Source of the DNA: Bacteroidota bacterium
Lineage (GTDB): Bacteria; Bacteroidota; Bacteroidia; Chitinophagales; Chitinophagaceae
NCBI GenBank assembly: GCA_018267575.1
Contig: JAFDYF010000116.1
Span: forward strand, 1-51,478
Direction of reading: 5' to 3'
Length of the DNA: 51,478 bases
The notes below the pieces were generated by a model, which did no database searches, was not told the origin of the DNA, and saw only the letters and a list, made by a program, of their open reading frames with translations. Positions 41,845 to 51,423 of this stretch are shown here, piece after piece. Each line of letters opens with the position of its first letter. Position 1 is the stretch's first letter. Position numbers and translations under genes: made by a program.

Positions 41845-42735
41845 ATGATAAAAAGTTCCTACAAGCTGCTCCGAAAGATTTTTGGGAGCCTTTATTTTTT
41901 AGTATTCATAAATGGCTTTTTACTCGCCTCCCTTTTTTATTTTAGAACAGAAGCCATTTATGAGAGGGAAGTGTTTTCCGCTTTAAAAAAAAGTATTGAT
42001 AAAACGATTGGTCCTGAAGACAATAAAGATTCGATAGTGATAAAGATTATGCGCACTTGTAATGAACTAATGGGCAACAGGTTCCCCGTTTTCGAAGGTT
42101 CCAAAGATTTTGTTGGCGTAAAAGTTGATTATTTTCATCCTGCCACCATCGATCTGATGACAGGCAGAGGTGGCTGCGGCAGTTTTTCAATGGTACTGGC
42201 TAGGGTTTTACAAGATTATCATTATCCAGTGAGGATTGTTCAAATGTATTCAGAAGGTAGATATGCTGCCCATAATATCATTGAAGTAAATGTTAACACG
42301 AAGTGGGTGGTTTTAGATCCGTTATTCAATACGTATTTTGTAAAATCAAACCAAAAAGAGCTGGCAAGCTATGATGATGTAAAAAACAACTGGGCCTATT
42401 ACAGGAAACAATTACCAGCGGATTACAACCCCGCTTATGTTTATACTGAAGCCAGATATACCAATTGGGAAAAAGTCCCTATCATATTCCCTCTTGCCAA
42501 GAAAATGCTGAACCTGGTTTTGGGCAAAGCTAAAGCAGATACCATTTCATTGCGGGTACATTTTTTAAAAATGTATGATTTTTACTATTATCTAACCTTT
42601 ATCCTGTTTGTACCATTATTCGTGCTGATGATTAGAAAAATGATTAAGCGCAAATTTTTTGCAGCCGCCGCATCGAATCCTTTGGAAAAAACGACAAGGG
42701 AGTTTGTCCAAAAATCTCAAGGGGGCAGTATATAA
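41845..42735 (+). CDS. membrane-anchored transglutaminase-like protein
   Basis: A 296-aa protein with an N-terminal membrane segment (about residues 12-33), a periplasmic transglutaminase-like (papain-fold) domain, and a C-terminal membrane segment near 250-268. The catalytic triad is visible: C111 in GRGGCGSFSM, H143 in YAAHNIIEV, and D158 in WVVLDPLFN. Such domains act as peptidases or amidases on unknown envelope substrates. It has its own promoter box; the next gene lies 81 nt downstream. Confidence 0.8.
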   Translation: MIKSSYKLLRKIFGSLYFLVFINGFLLASLFYFRTEAIYEREVFSALKKSIDKTIGPEDNKDSIVIKIMRTCNELMGNRFPVFEGSKDFVGVKVDYFHPATIDLMTGRGGCGSFSMVLARVLQDYHYPVRIVQMYSEGRYAAHNIIEVNVNTKWVVLDPLFNTYFVKSNQKELASYDDVKNNWAYYRKQLPADYNPAYVYTEARYTNWEKVPIIFPLAKKMLNLVLGKAKADTISLRVHFLKMYDFYYYLTFILFVPLFVLMIRKMIKRKFFAAAASNPLEKTTREFVQKSQGGSI

Positions 42736-42790
42736 ATTAACCGGCTTTCACCCTTCCAGATTTCTTCCATTCACAGTTTTATATAATGGC

Positions 42791-42798
42791 TATATTTG
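42791..42798 (+). promoter_or_regulatory. -7 box of the Gfo/Idh/MocA gene
   Basis: TATATTTG, a full match, 18 nt before the ATG at 42817. Confidence 0.5.
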
Positions 42799-42816
42799 GC
42801 GTGTAAAATTAAAAGC

Positions 42817-43791
42817 ATGCTGAAGGTTGGCGTATTTGGAGTAGGTCATTTAGGTAAGTTTCATTTAAATAATTGGAAGGAAATAAAAGGAGTTGAACTA
42901 GCTGGCTTTTACGACCCCAATGATTCCATTGCAAAAGAAGTATCAGATAGATATCAGATAAAGCGATACTTGAGCGAAGATGAACTGATGGACCATTGTG
43001 ATGTGGCCGATATCGTTGCCCCAACCAATTTTCATTTCGGCTTATGTGAAAAAGCATTGCGGAAAAGTAAACATGTATTTGTAGAAAAACCGCTGGCTAA
43101 TACTATGGACGAAGCCAAGCAACTGGTGAACCTTGTAAAAGAATCGAATATCAAGATGCAGGTTGGCCATGTTGAAAGGTTTAACCCGGCCTATCTTTCC
43201 ATCAAGAATATGGCACTCACCCCGATGTTCATCGAAGTGCACCGCTTGGCACAATTCAACCCGAGAGGCACAGAGGTAAGTGTGATACTTGACTTGATGA
43301 TACACGATATTGATATCATATTAAGTCTGGTGAAAAGCGAAGTGAAAAACATTTCTGCCAATGGAGTGGCCGTAATGACCGAAACCCCAGACATTGCCAG
43401 TGTGCGTATAGAATTCAATAATGGCTGCGTGGCCAACCTCACATCGAGCCGGATTTCGATGAAAAAGATGAGAAAGATGCGCTTGTTTCAGAAGGATGCT
43501 TATATCGGTATGGATTTCTTGAACAAAAAAACAGAAATCATCAGGTTGAAAACAGAAGATGACGCAGAATCTTTTTCCTTTGATATAGAAACCATGAATG
43601 GGAAAAAAACGATTGCCATTGCTAATCCACAAATTCCAGAAGTGAATGCCATTAAAATGGAACTGGAGGAGTTCAGGGATTCCATCATCAATAATACAAC
43701 GCCTATCGTTTCCGAAGTGGATGGGTTTAGGGCCATGGATGTGGCACACCAAATTCTTCAAAAAATAAAGCATAACACCATCATCAATTGA
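42817..43791 (+). CDS. Gfo/Idh/MocA family oxidoreductase
   Basis: NAD(P)-dependent sugar oxidoreductase, 324 aa. Rossmann motif KVGVFGVGHLGKFH at the N-terminus, the catalytic Lys in HVFVEKPLANT, and the C-terminal substrate domain with LDLMIHDIDIILSLV. Members near polysaccharide genes oxidise nucleotide sugars; here the next gene, 6 nt downstream, is a sugar-phosphate transferase, so a role in surface glycan precursor supply is a reasonable inference. The substrate is unknown. The ATG at 42817 is preferred to a TTG at 42796 that overlaps the -7 box. Confidence 0.9.
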   Translation: MLKVGVFGVGHLGKFHLNNWKEIKGVELAGFYDPNDSIAKEVSDRYQIKRYLSEDELMDHCDVADIVAPTNFHFGLCEKALRKSKHVFVEKPLANTMDEAKQLVNLVKESNIKMQVGHVERFNPAYLSIKNMALTPMFIEVHRLAQFNPRGTEVSVILDLMIHDIDIILSLVKSEVKNISANGVAVMTETPDIASVRIEFNNGCVANLTSSRISMKKMRKMRLFQKDAYIGMDFLNKKTEIIRLKTEDDAESFSFDIETMNGKKTIAIANPQIPEVNAIKMELEEFRDSIINNTTPIVSEVDGFRAMDVAHQILQKIKHNTIIN

Positions 43792-43797
43792 TTGCGG

Positions 43798-45210
43798 ATG
43801 CCAGTTTCTAAGAAAATTCATACTGGATGGTATGTTGCAAGCGATTATATAGCTGCGTTAAGCGCTTGGGTCATCATGTATTTTTCACGTAGGGAACTAT
43901 TGAATGAACCTGTATATTTAAACAATTCAATCTATCTAAATAACCGGTTCTGGCTGGGCGCCACTATCTTCCCATTTTGCTGGCTCATCTTTTATACGCT
44001 CATCGGATTTTATAATTCTCTTTATAAAAAATCATTAATCAATGAACTGAGTGCCACATTTGTATCCTCATTGATTGGCTGTACCATCATTTTCTTTGCA
44101 ATTGTGATGAACGACCCACAAACCGATTATACCTATTTCTATAAAACTTATTTCAGTTTTCTTTCAACCAGTTTTCTTCTCACTTTTCTTGGGCGATGGC
44201 TGGTTTTGACAGTAGTGAAAAAACAACTTGAAACAGGTCGGGTCAAATTCAACAGTCTGTTGATAGGCTGCCACCCCATCGCTACAAAAACATTCAATGA
44301 AACCAATAAAGGGTTGAATACAATCGGATATCATTATATCGGGTATCTAGCCAATGGTAGCCATCCGAATATCAATAAGCACCTCAAACAGCTTGGGAGC
44401 ATGGATGAGTTGGAAACGATAATTGACAGAAATGAAATTTCGCTGGTTGTGATTGCGATGGGCAAATCAGAAAAAGCTCAAGTAGAACATATCATTGAAA
44501 GGTTGAGTGAGATAGATGTGGAGATCAAGATTGTTCCAAGCATGTTGGACATCTTATCAGGCACCGTCAGAACTAGCAATGTGTTTGGTGCCATGCTTGC
44601 CGACATTCAAACTGATCTGATGCCTGAATGGCAGGAGAATATCAAAAGGCTGGTGGATATCAGCATTTCCCTGCTCGCCATGATCTTGTTTTCTCCCATT
44701 TTACTTTATGCAGCTTTAAGAGTAAAATTTTCTTCTTCTGGGAATATCATTTATTCGCAAGAGCGGGTTGGGTATAAGGGCAAAAAATTTATGATCTACA
44801 AATTGCGGTCGATGATAGACAATGCTGAAAAAAATGGGCCAGCATTATCTTCACTGGATGATGAACGCATTACCAAATGGGGAAAAGTGATGCGCAAATG
44901 GCGCATCGACGAACTGCCCCAACTTTGGAACATCTTAAAAGGGGAAATGAGCTTTGTAGGCCCACGTCCAGAACGTCAGTTCTATATTGACCAGATACTA
45001 AAAGAAGCCCCTTATTTCCGCTACCTACTCCGGGTAAAACCCGGTCTTACATCTTGGGGCATGGTGCAATATGGTTATGCAGAAAACGTTGAAGAGATGA
45101 TAGAACGGATGAAATACGATCTGGTCTATATCGAAAACGTTTCATTGGCCCTAGATTTCAAAATAATGTTCCATACCATCAGAATTATTTTTAAAGGCAA
45201 AGGGCGATAA
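43798..45210 (+). CDS. polyprenyl glycosylphosphotransferase (exopolysaccharide initiating sugar transferase)
   Basis: Inner-membrane enzyme that moves a sugar phosphate from a nucleotide sugar to undecaprenyl phosphate, the first step of surface glycan assembly. 470 aa. Four N-terminal membrane segments (about 10-130), a nucleotide-binding-like middle domain, a fifth hydrophobic segment (ISLLAMILFSPILLYAAL), and the conserved catalytic domain: QERVGYKGKKFMIYKLRSM, WRIDELPQLWNILKGEMSFV and GPRPERQ. The start is the ATG at 43798 (a TTG lies two codons earlier). It is 6 nt from the Gfo gene, in one operon with it and perhaps the M1 gene. Confidence 0.93.
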   Translation: MPVSKKIHTGWYVASDYIAALSAWVIMYFSRRELLNEPVYLNNSIYLNNRFWLGATIFPFCWLIFYTLIGFYNSLYKKSLINELSATFVSSLIGCTIIFFAIVMNDPQTDYTYFYKTYFSFLSTSFLLTFLGRWLVLTVVKKQLETGRVKFNSLLIGCHPIATKTFNETNKGLNTIGYHYIGYLANGSHPNINKHLKQLGSMDELETIIDRNEISLVVIAMGKSEKAQVEHIIERLSEIDVEIKIVPSMLDILSGTVRTSNVFGAMLADIQTDLMPEWQENIKRLVDISISLLAMILFSPILLYAALRVKFSSSGNIIYSQERVGYKGKKFMIYKLRSMIDNAEKNGPALSSLDDERITKWGKVMRKWRIDELPQLWNILKGEMSFVGPRPERQFYIDQILKEAPYFRYLLRVKPGLTSWGMVQYGYAENVEEMIERMKYDLVYIENVSLALDFKIMFHTIRIIFKGKGR

Positions 45211-45221
45211 ACCACATCAAG

Positions 45222-48083
45222 GTGAAAAAAATCTGGTTATTTTTCGCATATTGTTTACCGTTTTTGTCACAAGCCCAGCAACGCTATTGGCAGCAGGAAG
45301 TCAACAATACCATCGACGTATCCCTCAACGATGTGGAGCATAGCTTGGACGGCTTTATCAAAATCCAATACATCAACCATTCCCCTGACACACTTAGGTA
45401 TATTTGGTTTCACCTATGGCCAAATGCTTACAAAACAGACCAAACCGCTTTTAGTGAACAGTTACTTCAAAATGGAAAAACGGATTTCTATTTTTCCGAT
45501 AAAGACCAAAGAGGTTATATCAACCGCCTTGATTTTAGGGTAGACGGTACCAAAGCCAGAGTGGAAGACCATCCATTGTATATTGATATTGTAAAAGTAT
45601 TTCTCCCTACGCCATTAGCGCCTGGGGAACAGATATTGATCACCACCCCTTTTCATATCAAACTGCCTTTCAATTTTTCAAGAGGCGGACACGTTGGGCA
45701 ATCTTACCAAATCACCCAATGGTATCCCAAACCCGCCGTGTATGACCACAAAGGTTGGCATGAGATGCCTTATTTGGAGCAAGGTGAATTCTATGGTGAG
45801 TTTGGTAGTTTTGATGTGCGCATTTCCTTGCCAAAAAATTACGTGGTTGCAGCAACAGGGAATCTACAAAATGACGAAGAAAAAAAATGGATGATATCCG
45901 AAAATGGAGAACTTAAGAAAAAACGACTCACAGTCACTAAACCACAACCGAAGAAACAAGAGAACCAATCAATATTTTCCCCTAAAAAACCAGAGACCAT
46001 TCCAACCCCCGCATCTGACAAACAAATAAAAACAGTTCAATACAAACAAAACCATATCCATGATTTTGCCTGGTTTGCTGACAAAACATTTATCGTAGAC
46101 CATGATACCATCCAATTAGGATCTGGCAAAACCATCGACGCTTATTCATTCTATCTGCCCTCCGAAAATTCCTCTTGGCAAAAAAGTATCCAATTTATCA
46201 AAAAAGCAATCCGGTTCCGCTCACAGGGAATCGGGGATTACTCTTATAATGTGATCAGTGTAGTGGAAGCAAAAACAGGTCTACATGGTGGTATGGAATA
46301 TCCAACCATTACCAGCATTCCGCCTGGCCTTTCAGCAAGAAAATTGGAAGCGACCATCGAGCATGAAATTGGTCATAATTGGTTTTATGGGGCTCTGGCA
46401 AACAATGAGCGGGATGAGCCCTGGATGGATGAAGGCATGAACACTTTTTATGATAATCAATATAGCTTACAGCAAAATGGCTCACCAGTGCAGTTGATGG
46501 AAGTCAAGCCCAATTGGCTCAGAAATAAAATGCCAGAAAATATGGCAAGCACGGTTTTGGAAACAAGAACCACCATTAAAAAAGACCAACCCATAGAAAC
46601 CAAATCCGAAGACTTTTCCAATATCAATTATGGTCTGATTGCCTATATAAAAGCAAGCAGTTGGATGAAACTTTTGGAGAACCAGTTAGGTAAGGATCTA
46701 TTTACCAACTGTATGAAAACCTATTATCAACGATGGCAGTTCAAGCATCCTTATCCTGAAGATTTTAAAAAAACGATTGAAGAAGTAAGTGGGAAAAACC
46801 TAGACGATGAATTTGCCTTATTAAACAAAAAAGGGGCTTTGGAAAATAGCAAAACAAAAAGAAAAGAACGCCTTGCCTTTTTGTTCAACCTGAAGGAAAG
46901 CGACAAATACAATTATATTTCCTTGCTACCTGCCATTGGATATAATAACTATGATCAATTGATGATTGGTGCCGCCATCCACAATTTTAGCTTACCACCC
47001 AACCATTTTCAGTTTTTTATAGCACCACTATACGCTACCAATAGTAAGCAATTGAATGGTATTGGACTTCTTAAATATACTTGGTATCCCGATGACAAAA
47101 TCCAAAAAATCGAAACAAGCATTAGTGGACAGCGATTTTCCAGCAAATCGGCAACAGATAGTGTTGGCAATCTGATTTTTGGAGGCTTCTACAAAATTCT
47201 TCCATCGATTCGATTTACTTTCAAAAACAAAAACCCCAGAAGCACTGTGGAAAAATGGATTGATTTTAGAACTTATTTGATAGGGGAAAAAGCATTTAAA
47301 TATATTCTTTATTCAATCGATTCAAACTTGCGCCCCATCAAGCAAAACTATACATTCCGATACCTGAATCAACTTACTTATAATATCGATAATAACAGGG
47401 TACTTTACCCTTATGACATGCAAATACAGGTACAGCAGGCAAGCCAATGGTGGCGACTCAACTTCAACAGTAATTATTTTTTCAATTATGCAAAAGGTGG
47501 TGGAATGAATGTAAGACTGTTCGCAGCCAAGTTTGGATATATTGGTAATTTAACTACCAGCGAGCAATTCATGAACTACTATTATCAGCCCAAATTGACC
47601 GCTTCTACTGGTAGCGACGATTATACTTACAGTAATTACTTTATGGGAAGAAACGAATACTCGGGTTTACCTAGTCAACAGATAATGATGAGGGATGGAG
47701 GGTTGAAAATTAGAACAGATATGTTTCAAGACCTGCAAGGAAGGTCCGATAATTGGGTGGCATCACTTAACTTTAATTCTACACTACCACAGCAATTGTT
47801 ACCGAAATTTATTCCATTAAAACTATTTTTGGATGTTGGAACTTATGCTGACGCTTGGGGCAGCAAACCGCCCACAGGCAAATTTCTTTATGTAGGTGGA
47901 CTTCAACTATCCTTGTTCAAAAACATTATTAATATCTATGCCCCGTTGTTTTATAGCAGCGATTTCAGAAATTCACTCAAAACACTTGGCTCTGATAATA
48001 CTTTCGGAAAACGGCTTAGCTTTAGTATCGATATCCAAAACATCACGCTACGAAAATTTTACAGAAACAGCATTTTTGAATGA
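45222..48083 (+). CDS. secreted M1-family zinc aminopeptidase
   Basis: A 953-aa exported metallopeptidase. GTG start at 45222; signal peptide MKKIWLFFAYCLPFLSQAQ. The M1 catalytic domain has a GMEYP motif where many M1 enzymes have GAMEN, the zinc site HEIGH at 381-385 and the third ligand E404 18 residues later. A non-canonical C-terminal half of about 400 residues has aromatic strands (FNYAKGGGMNVRLFAAKFG) and ends in a strand-like RNSIFE, resembling a surface beta-rich or barrel region. It lies 11 nt after the sugar transferase gene and overlaps the next gene by 4 nt. Confidence 0.9.
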   Translation: MKKIWLFFAYCLPFLSQAQQRYWQQEVNNTIDVSLNDVEHSLDGFIKIQYINHSPDTLRYIWFHLWPNAYKTDQTAFSEQLLQNGKTDFYFSDKDQRGYINRLDFRVDGTKARVEDHPLYIDIVKVFLPTPLAPGEQILITTPFHIKLPFNFSRGGHVGQSYQITQWYPKPAVYDHKGWHEMPYLEQGEFYGEFGSFDVRISLPKNYVVAATGNLQNDEEKKWMISENGELKKKRLTVTKPQPKKQENQSIFSPKKPETIPTPASDKQIKTVQYKQNHIHDFAWFADKTFIVDHDTIQLGSGKTIDAYSFYLPSENSSWQKSIQFIKKAIRFRSQGIGDYSYNVISVVEAKTGLHGGMEYPTITSIPPGLSARKLEATIEHEIGHNWFYGALANNERDEPWMDEGMNTFYDNQYSLQQNGSPVQLMEVKPNWLRNKMPENMASTVLETRTTIKKDQPIETKSEDFSNINYGLIAYIKASSWMKLLENQLGKDLFTNCMKTYYQRWQFKHPYPEDFKKTIEEVSGKNLDDEFALLNKKGALENSKTKRKERLAFLFNLKESDKYNYISLLPAIGYNNYDQLMIGAAIHNFSLPPNHFQFFIAPLYATNSKQLNGIGLLKYTWYPDDKIQKIETSISGQRFSSKSATDSVGNLIFGGFYKILPSIRFTFKNKNPRSTVEKWIDFRTYLIGEKAFKYILYSIDSNLRPIKQNYTFRYLNQLTYNIDNNRVLYPYDMQIQVQQASQWWRLNFNSNYFFNYAKGGGMNVRLFAAKFGYIGNLTTSEQFMNYYYQPKLTASTGSDDYTYSNYFMGRNEYSGLPSQQIMMRDGGLKIRTDMFQDLQGRSDNWVASLNFNSTLPQQLLPKFIPLKLFLDVGTYADAWGSKPPTGKFLYVGGLQLSLFKNIINIYAPLFYSSDFRNSLKTLGSDNTFGKRLSFSIDIQNITLRKFYRNSIFE

Positions 48084-49003
48084 GCAAAGGCATCCACATA
48101 AGCTATCTGCGGCAAAAAGAAATTGATAAACAAAAATGGGATGCATGTATTTCAAATGCAGATAACGGATTGGTTTATCCCTATTCTTTTTATCTGGATA
48201 CAATGGCAGCAAATTGGGATGCGTTGATGCTGAACGATTACCAAGCCGTAATGCCATTGACATGGAAAAAGAAACTCGGGTTCCATTATTTATACCAGCC
48301 TGCATTTACGGCTTCTTTAGGCGTATTTGGAAAACAATTATCAGAGGAATTGGTCATTCAGTTCATTCAAGCCATTCCCAAAAAATTTAAGTTCATAGAC
48401 ATCGCTTTGAATTACAGCAATATTTTCAATCTACCTTCCAATTTCATATCAACCCGTAATAATTATATTCTTTCACTGAATAAAGATTATGCATCCCTTT
48501 TTTCCACTTATAAAGAAAATATCCGCAGAAATATCAAAAGAGCGAAGCAGGTCGGTTGTACTATAAAGAAAGATATAGACATTGCACAAGTAATCGCATT
48601 AGCGAAACCGAATCTTCAGCAATTGACCAATATCAATGACGACGATTATAAAAATTTCGAAACGGTTTATCAGCATCTGTATCAACAGGGCAAGGCTATT
48701 ACCTATGGAGTGTATTCGCCCAATCAGAAATTGGTGGCTTCCTGCGCTTATTTCTTCTCGCACCAAAGAGCTTTTTATATTTTGGTGGGGAATCACCCGA
48801 ATGGCAAAACAATGGGTGCCTCGCATTATATGATCGACCAATTTATTTCCGATCATGCTGGCCAAGACCTGATTTTGGATTTTGAGGGATCGGACATCCA
48901 CAATCTCGCTTATTTCTATAGCAGTTTTGGGGCTGAACTAGAACTCTACCCCTATCTGAAAATCAACAGACTTCCTTTCTGGATACGCTGGACTAAAAAC
49001 TAA
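48080..49003 (+). CDS. FemAB/GNAT-like acyltransferase
   Basis: A 307-aa cytoplasmic protein of the N-acyltransferase superfamily. It shows the FemAB/BioF2-like layout: N-terminal WDACISNADNGLVYPYSFYL, the central YKENIRRNIKRAKQVGCTIK, and the C-terminal GNAT fold with YILVGNHPNGKTMGASHYMI and LILDFEGSD. Such enzymes transfer amino acids or acyl groups to cell-wall or lipid substrates. The ATG overlaps the M1 stop (ATGA, 48080-48083). A peptidoglycan or surface amino acid transfer role is a guess. Confidence 0.75.
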   Translation: MSKGIHISYLRQKEIDKQKWDACISNADNGLVYPYSFYLDTMAANWDALMLNDYQAVMPLTWKKKLGFHYLYQPAFTASLGVFGKQLSEELVIQFIQAIPKKFKFIDIALNYSNIFNLPSNFISTRNNYILSLNKDYASLFSTYKENIRRNIKRAKQVGCTIKKDIDIAQVIALAKPNLQQLTNINDDDYKNFETVYQHLYQQGKAITYGVYSPNQKLVASCAYFFSHQRAFYILVGNHPNGKTMGASHYMIDQFISDHAGQDLILDFEGSDIHNLAYFYSSFGAELELYPYLKINRLPFWIRWTKN

Positions 49004-49018
49004 TCTCCGCATCAACTG

Positions 49019-49690
49019 CTAATTTCTTTCACTCAAAATCCGTTCGGCGATGACGAGATCAATGGGTCTTGTTATTTTTATATTGCTCAGTTCCCCTTCT
49101 ATCAAGTTTATCTTTTCGCCCATGGTTTCAGCAACGCTTGCCTCATCAGTAAAAGAATCCTGATATTCCTGATCAAATGCAGATTTTATCAAACTTCCCC
49201 TAAAAGTTTGTGGTGTTTGTATCACATGAATCTTGTCCCTATCAATCATTACATTGCCAGTATGCGTTTCCACTCTGATGGAATCTACTGGCTTTACTGA
49301 GGGTATGGCATTGCCGTTTTTCATTGCCTCCTCAAAACAACGATGAATCAATGCTGAGGTCACAAGACAACGAACAGCATCATGCACAAAAACAATCGAA
49401 TCTCCCGGTATATGTGCCAACCCGTTTTTCACTGATTGAAAGCGGGTATTCCCTCCCGATACTATTTTAATATGTGCCATCCCAATAGAGGCAGTTACCA
49501 TTGATTCTGCTATGGTCAGGTATTGTTCAGCGACTACCAGGATGATCTCAATATAATCGTAGGCTTTCAAAAAAGCTTCCAGCGTATGCAAGATGATTGG
49601 CTTATCCTTAAGTGGCAAAAACTGTTTAGGTAATTCGGCACCCATTCTTGTACCAGAGCCTGCGGCCACTATTACTGCATATTTTTTCAA
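49019..49690 (-). CDS. ispD: 2-C-methyl-D-erythritol 4-phosphate cytidylyltransferase
   Basis: MEP-pathway enzyme that joins MEP and CTP to CDP-ME. 223 aa. The nucleotide motif AAGSGTRMGAELPKQFL is at 10-26, with VHDAVR and PVDSIRVE further on. The start codon is TTG at 49690; no in-frame ATG lies before the CTP loop. A TATTTTTG box sits upstream on the same strand. It is convergent with the acyltransferase gene (15-nt gap). ispE is elsewhere in the window. Confidence 0.96.
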   Translation of the reverse strand: MKKYAVIVAAGSGTRMGAELPKQFLPLKDKPIILHTLEAFLKAYDYIEIILVVAEQYLTIAESMVTASIGMAHIKIVSGGNTRFQSVKNGLAHIPGDSIVFVHDAVRCLVTSALIHRCFEEAMKNGNAIPSVKPVDSIRVETHTGNVMIDRDKIHVIQTPQTFRGSLIKSAFDQEYQDSFTDEASVAETMGEKINLIEGELSNIKITRPIDLVIAERILSERN

Positions 49691-49706
49691 TAATAAAATT
49701 TGTGAA

Positions 49707-49714
49707 CAAAAATA
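49707..49714 (-). promoter_or_regulatory. -7 box of ispD
   Basis: TATTTTTG on the minus strand, 16 nt before the TTG start at 49690. Confidence 0.5.
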
Positions 49715-49779
49715 AGTAAGACTGACGAGTCCGTGCTCATTTTCATAAACTCAAATATTGATTTTAAGGAAAGAAAAAA

Positions 49780-50727
49780 TTATTTATAGAGCGCCACCAA
49801 ATTTCCGCCATCACTGCTTTTCATGGCACGGTACATGCCCGCACTATTGAAGACCAAAGCGGCATTGCCATTTGCATCCACACCAATCATACCGCCCTCC
49901 CCTTTTATGGTAACCAGCTTCTCATGTACCACAATATCCATGGCTTCCTGGAGGCTCAATCCTTTGTATTCCATCAAACAACTTACATCATAAGCAGCCA
50001 CCACGCGGATAAACATCTCGCCATGCCCCGTACAAGAAATACCGCAGGTTTTATTATTGGCATAAGTGCCGCAGCCAATCAAAGGGCTATCGCCAATTCG
50101 ACCGTATTTTTTATTGGTCATCCCACCAGTGCTGGTAGCCGCAGCAATATTGCCCTTTTGGTCACAAGCAACTGCGCCAACCGTACCAAATTTTTTATCT
50201 TTCATCAATTCTTCCAACCGTTGATGCGTATGATCCAATGAATAATTATCTGAATCACGGATGGCTTTCCACTGGTCGTAGCGAAATTGAGAGAAAAAAT
50301 ATTCATCAGGTTCCAGTTTTACTCCCTGCTTGATCGCAAAATCGTTGGCACCTTTACCACTCAAAAAAACATGGTTACTATTCCGCATCACCTCTGTTGC
50401 CAGCTCAATCGGATTCCGCACATTGCGTACGCCAGCAACAGACCCCGCATCCAATGTTTTGCCATCCATGATTGCGGCATCCATTTCTTGCACCCCTTTC
50501 TTGGTAAATACAGCCCCGCGACCAGCGTTAAAAAGCACATTGTCTTCCAAAATCACCAGCGCTGCTTTTACTGCATTCACCGCAGAACCTTCTTCTTCCA
50601 ATACTCCATAACCAGCTTCCAGCGCTACTTTCAGAGCTTCAGTATAAGCCATTTCCAAATCGGCTGTCATATCTTCTTTTAGAATGGTACCAGCCCCACC
50701 ATGAATAGCAATCGTAAACTTTGACAT
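49780..50727 (-). CDS. isoaspartyl peptidase / L-asparaginase (Ntn-hydrolase type)
   Basis: N-terminal-nucleophile hydrolase of the plant-type asparaginase family, 315 aa. It autocleaves before the nucleophile Thr in KKFGTVGAVA (T182), giving alpha and beta subunits; TSTGGMTNKK and GDSPLIGCGTYAN are beta-subunit substrate motifs. N-terminal MSKFTIAIHGGAGTI is conserved. There is no signal peptide, so it is cytoplasmic. It splits isoaspartyl dipeptides and asparagine. The ATG at 50727 is preferred over a longer frame to 50805, because the TATATTTG box at 50734-50741 lies 6 nt upstream. Confidence 0.95.
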   Translation of the reverse strand: MSKFTIAIHGGAGTILKEDMTADLEMAYTEALKVALEAGYGVLEEEGSAVNAVKAALVILEDNVLFNAGRGAVFTKKGVQEMDAAIMDGKTLDAGSVAGVRNVRNPIELATEVMRNSNHVFLSGKGANDFAIKQGVKLEPDEYFFSQFRYDQWKAIRDSDNYSLDHTHQRLEELMKDKKFGTVGAVACDQKGNIAAATSTGGMTNKKYGRIGDSPLIGCGTYANNKTCGISCTGHGEMFIRVVAAYDVSCLMEYKGLSLQEAMDIVVHEKLVTIKGEGGMIGVDANGNAALVFNSAGMYRAMKSSDGGNLVALYK

Positions 50728-50733
50728 CTTCAA

Positions 50734-50741
50734 CAAATATA
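50734..50741 (-). promoter_or_regulatory. -7 box of the asparaginase gene
   Basis: TATATTTG on the minus strand, ending 6 nt before the ATG at 50727. It is near-leaderless, like folD and mutS. The rest of 50742-50963 shows no gene. Confidence 0.55.
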
Positions 50742-50963
50742 TGAAACGAAAATACCTAATTAACAGACTTAGAATTTTGAAAATTTTAGAGCAATAGTTA
50801 AACACAACTCAATACAGATCTGGTTTTGTTTGAAACTGGTTAATGACGACCAAACAAAAAACCTGTTTTTCTCCGTTTGTTTAGAAAGCACATCTTGAAT
50901 AGGGAATGAAGCTAAATGCAATATCAACCGTTGGTAGAGTCTATACAAAAATGTTTTCGAGGT

Positions 50964-51392
50964 TTATTGTTTCTCCTCAAACGTATCGGCCAGGAGCATT
51001 ATTCTTCGATCAGGCATTTGTTCCATTTCAGCTAAGAAGGTAATTTTCCCATCCTTTCCTTCTATTGTAACGGTCAAATTCATCGGATCAGCTCCACCAG
51101 ACGGGTTCAGCAATACTTTATAAATCGATTTCCCTTCTTTAAATGGTATTGTCCAATTACAGTTTTCCGATTGAACCGCACCTGTCATTACAGGGTCATT
51201 GCCCGGAGCAATGCTAAGGGTAGTAGGCGATAGTTCAATGGTGGATTGTTCATCCACGTTTCTTTGAACAATGCCGGTAGAATCCAGATAAACGGTTTTC
51301 GAAGATGTAAGGGCGAGCTTCTGCCCACATTGCGCAAAACCCATCGTACCATCGGCTAAGAATAGACATAAACCCAAAATGATGTTTTTCAT
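50964..51392 (-). CDS. secreted protein, hypothetical
   Basis: A 142-aa exported protein: signal peptide MKNIILGLCLFLADGTMGFAQ, then a beta-rich domain with LTSSKTVYLDSTGIVQRN, CNWTIPFKEGKSIYKVLL and the strand repeat MNLTVTIEGKDGKITFLAE. Two cysteines in the mature part (CGQ and CNW) could form a disulphide. I do not recognise the family. It may be a lipocalin-like periplasmic domain. The 16-nt motif at 51424-51439 lies in its leader. Confidence 0.7.
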   Translation of the reverse strand: MKNIILGLCLFLADGTMGFAQCGQKLALTSSKTVYLDSTGIVQRNVDEQSTIELSPTTLSIAPGNDPVMTGAVQSENCNWTIPFKEGKSIYKVLLNPSGGADPMNLTVTIEGKDGKITFLAEMEQMPDRRIMLLADTFEEKQ

Positions 51393-51423
51393 TTTTTTTT
51401 GTTTGAGGAGGTTAAAAACAATT

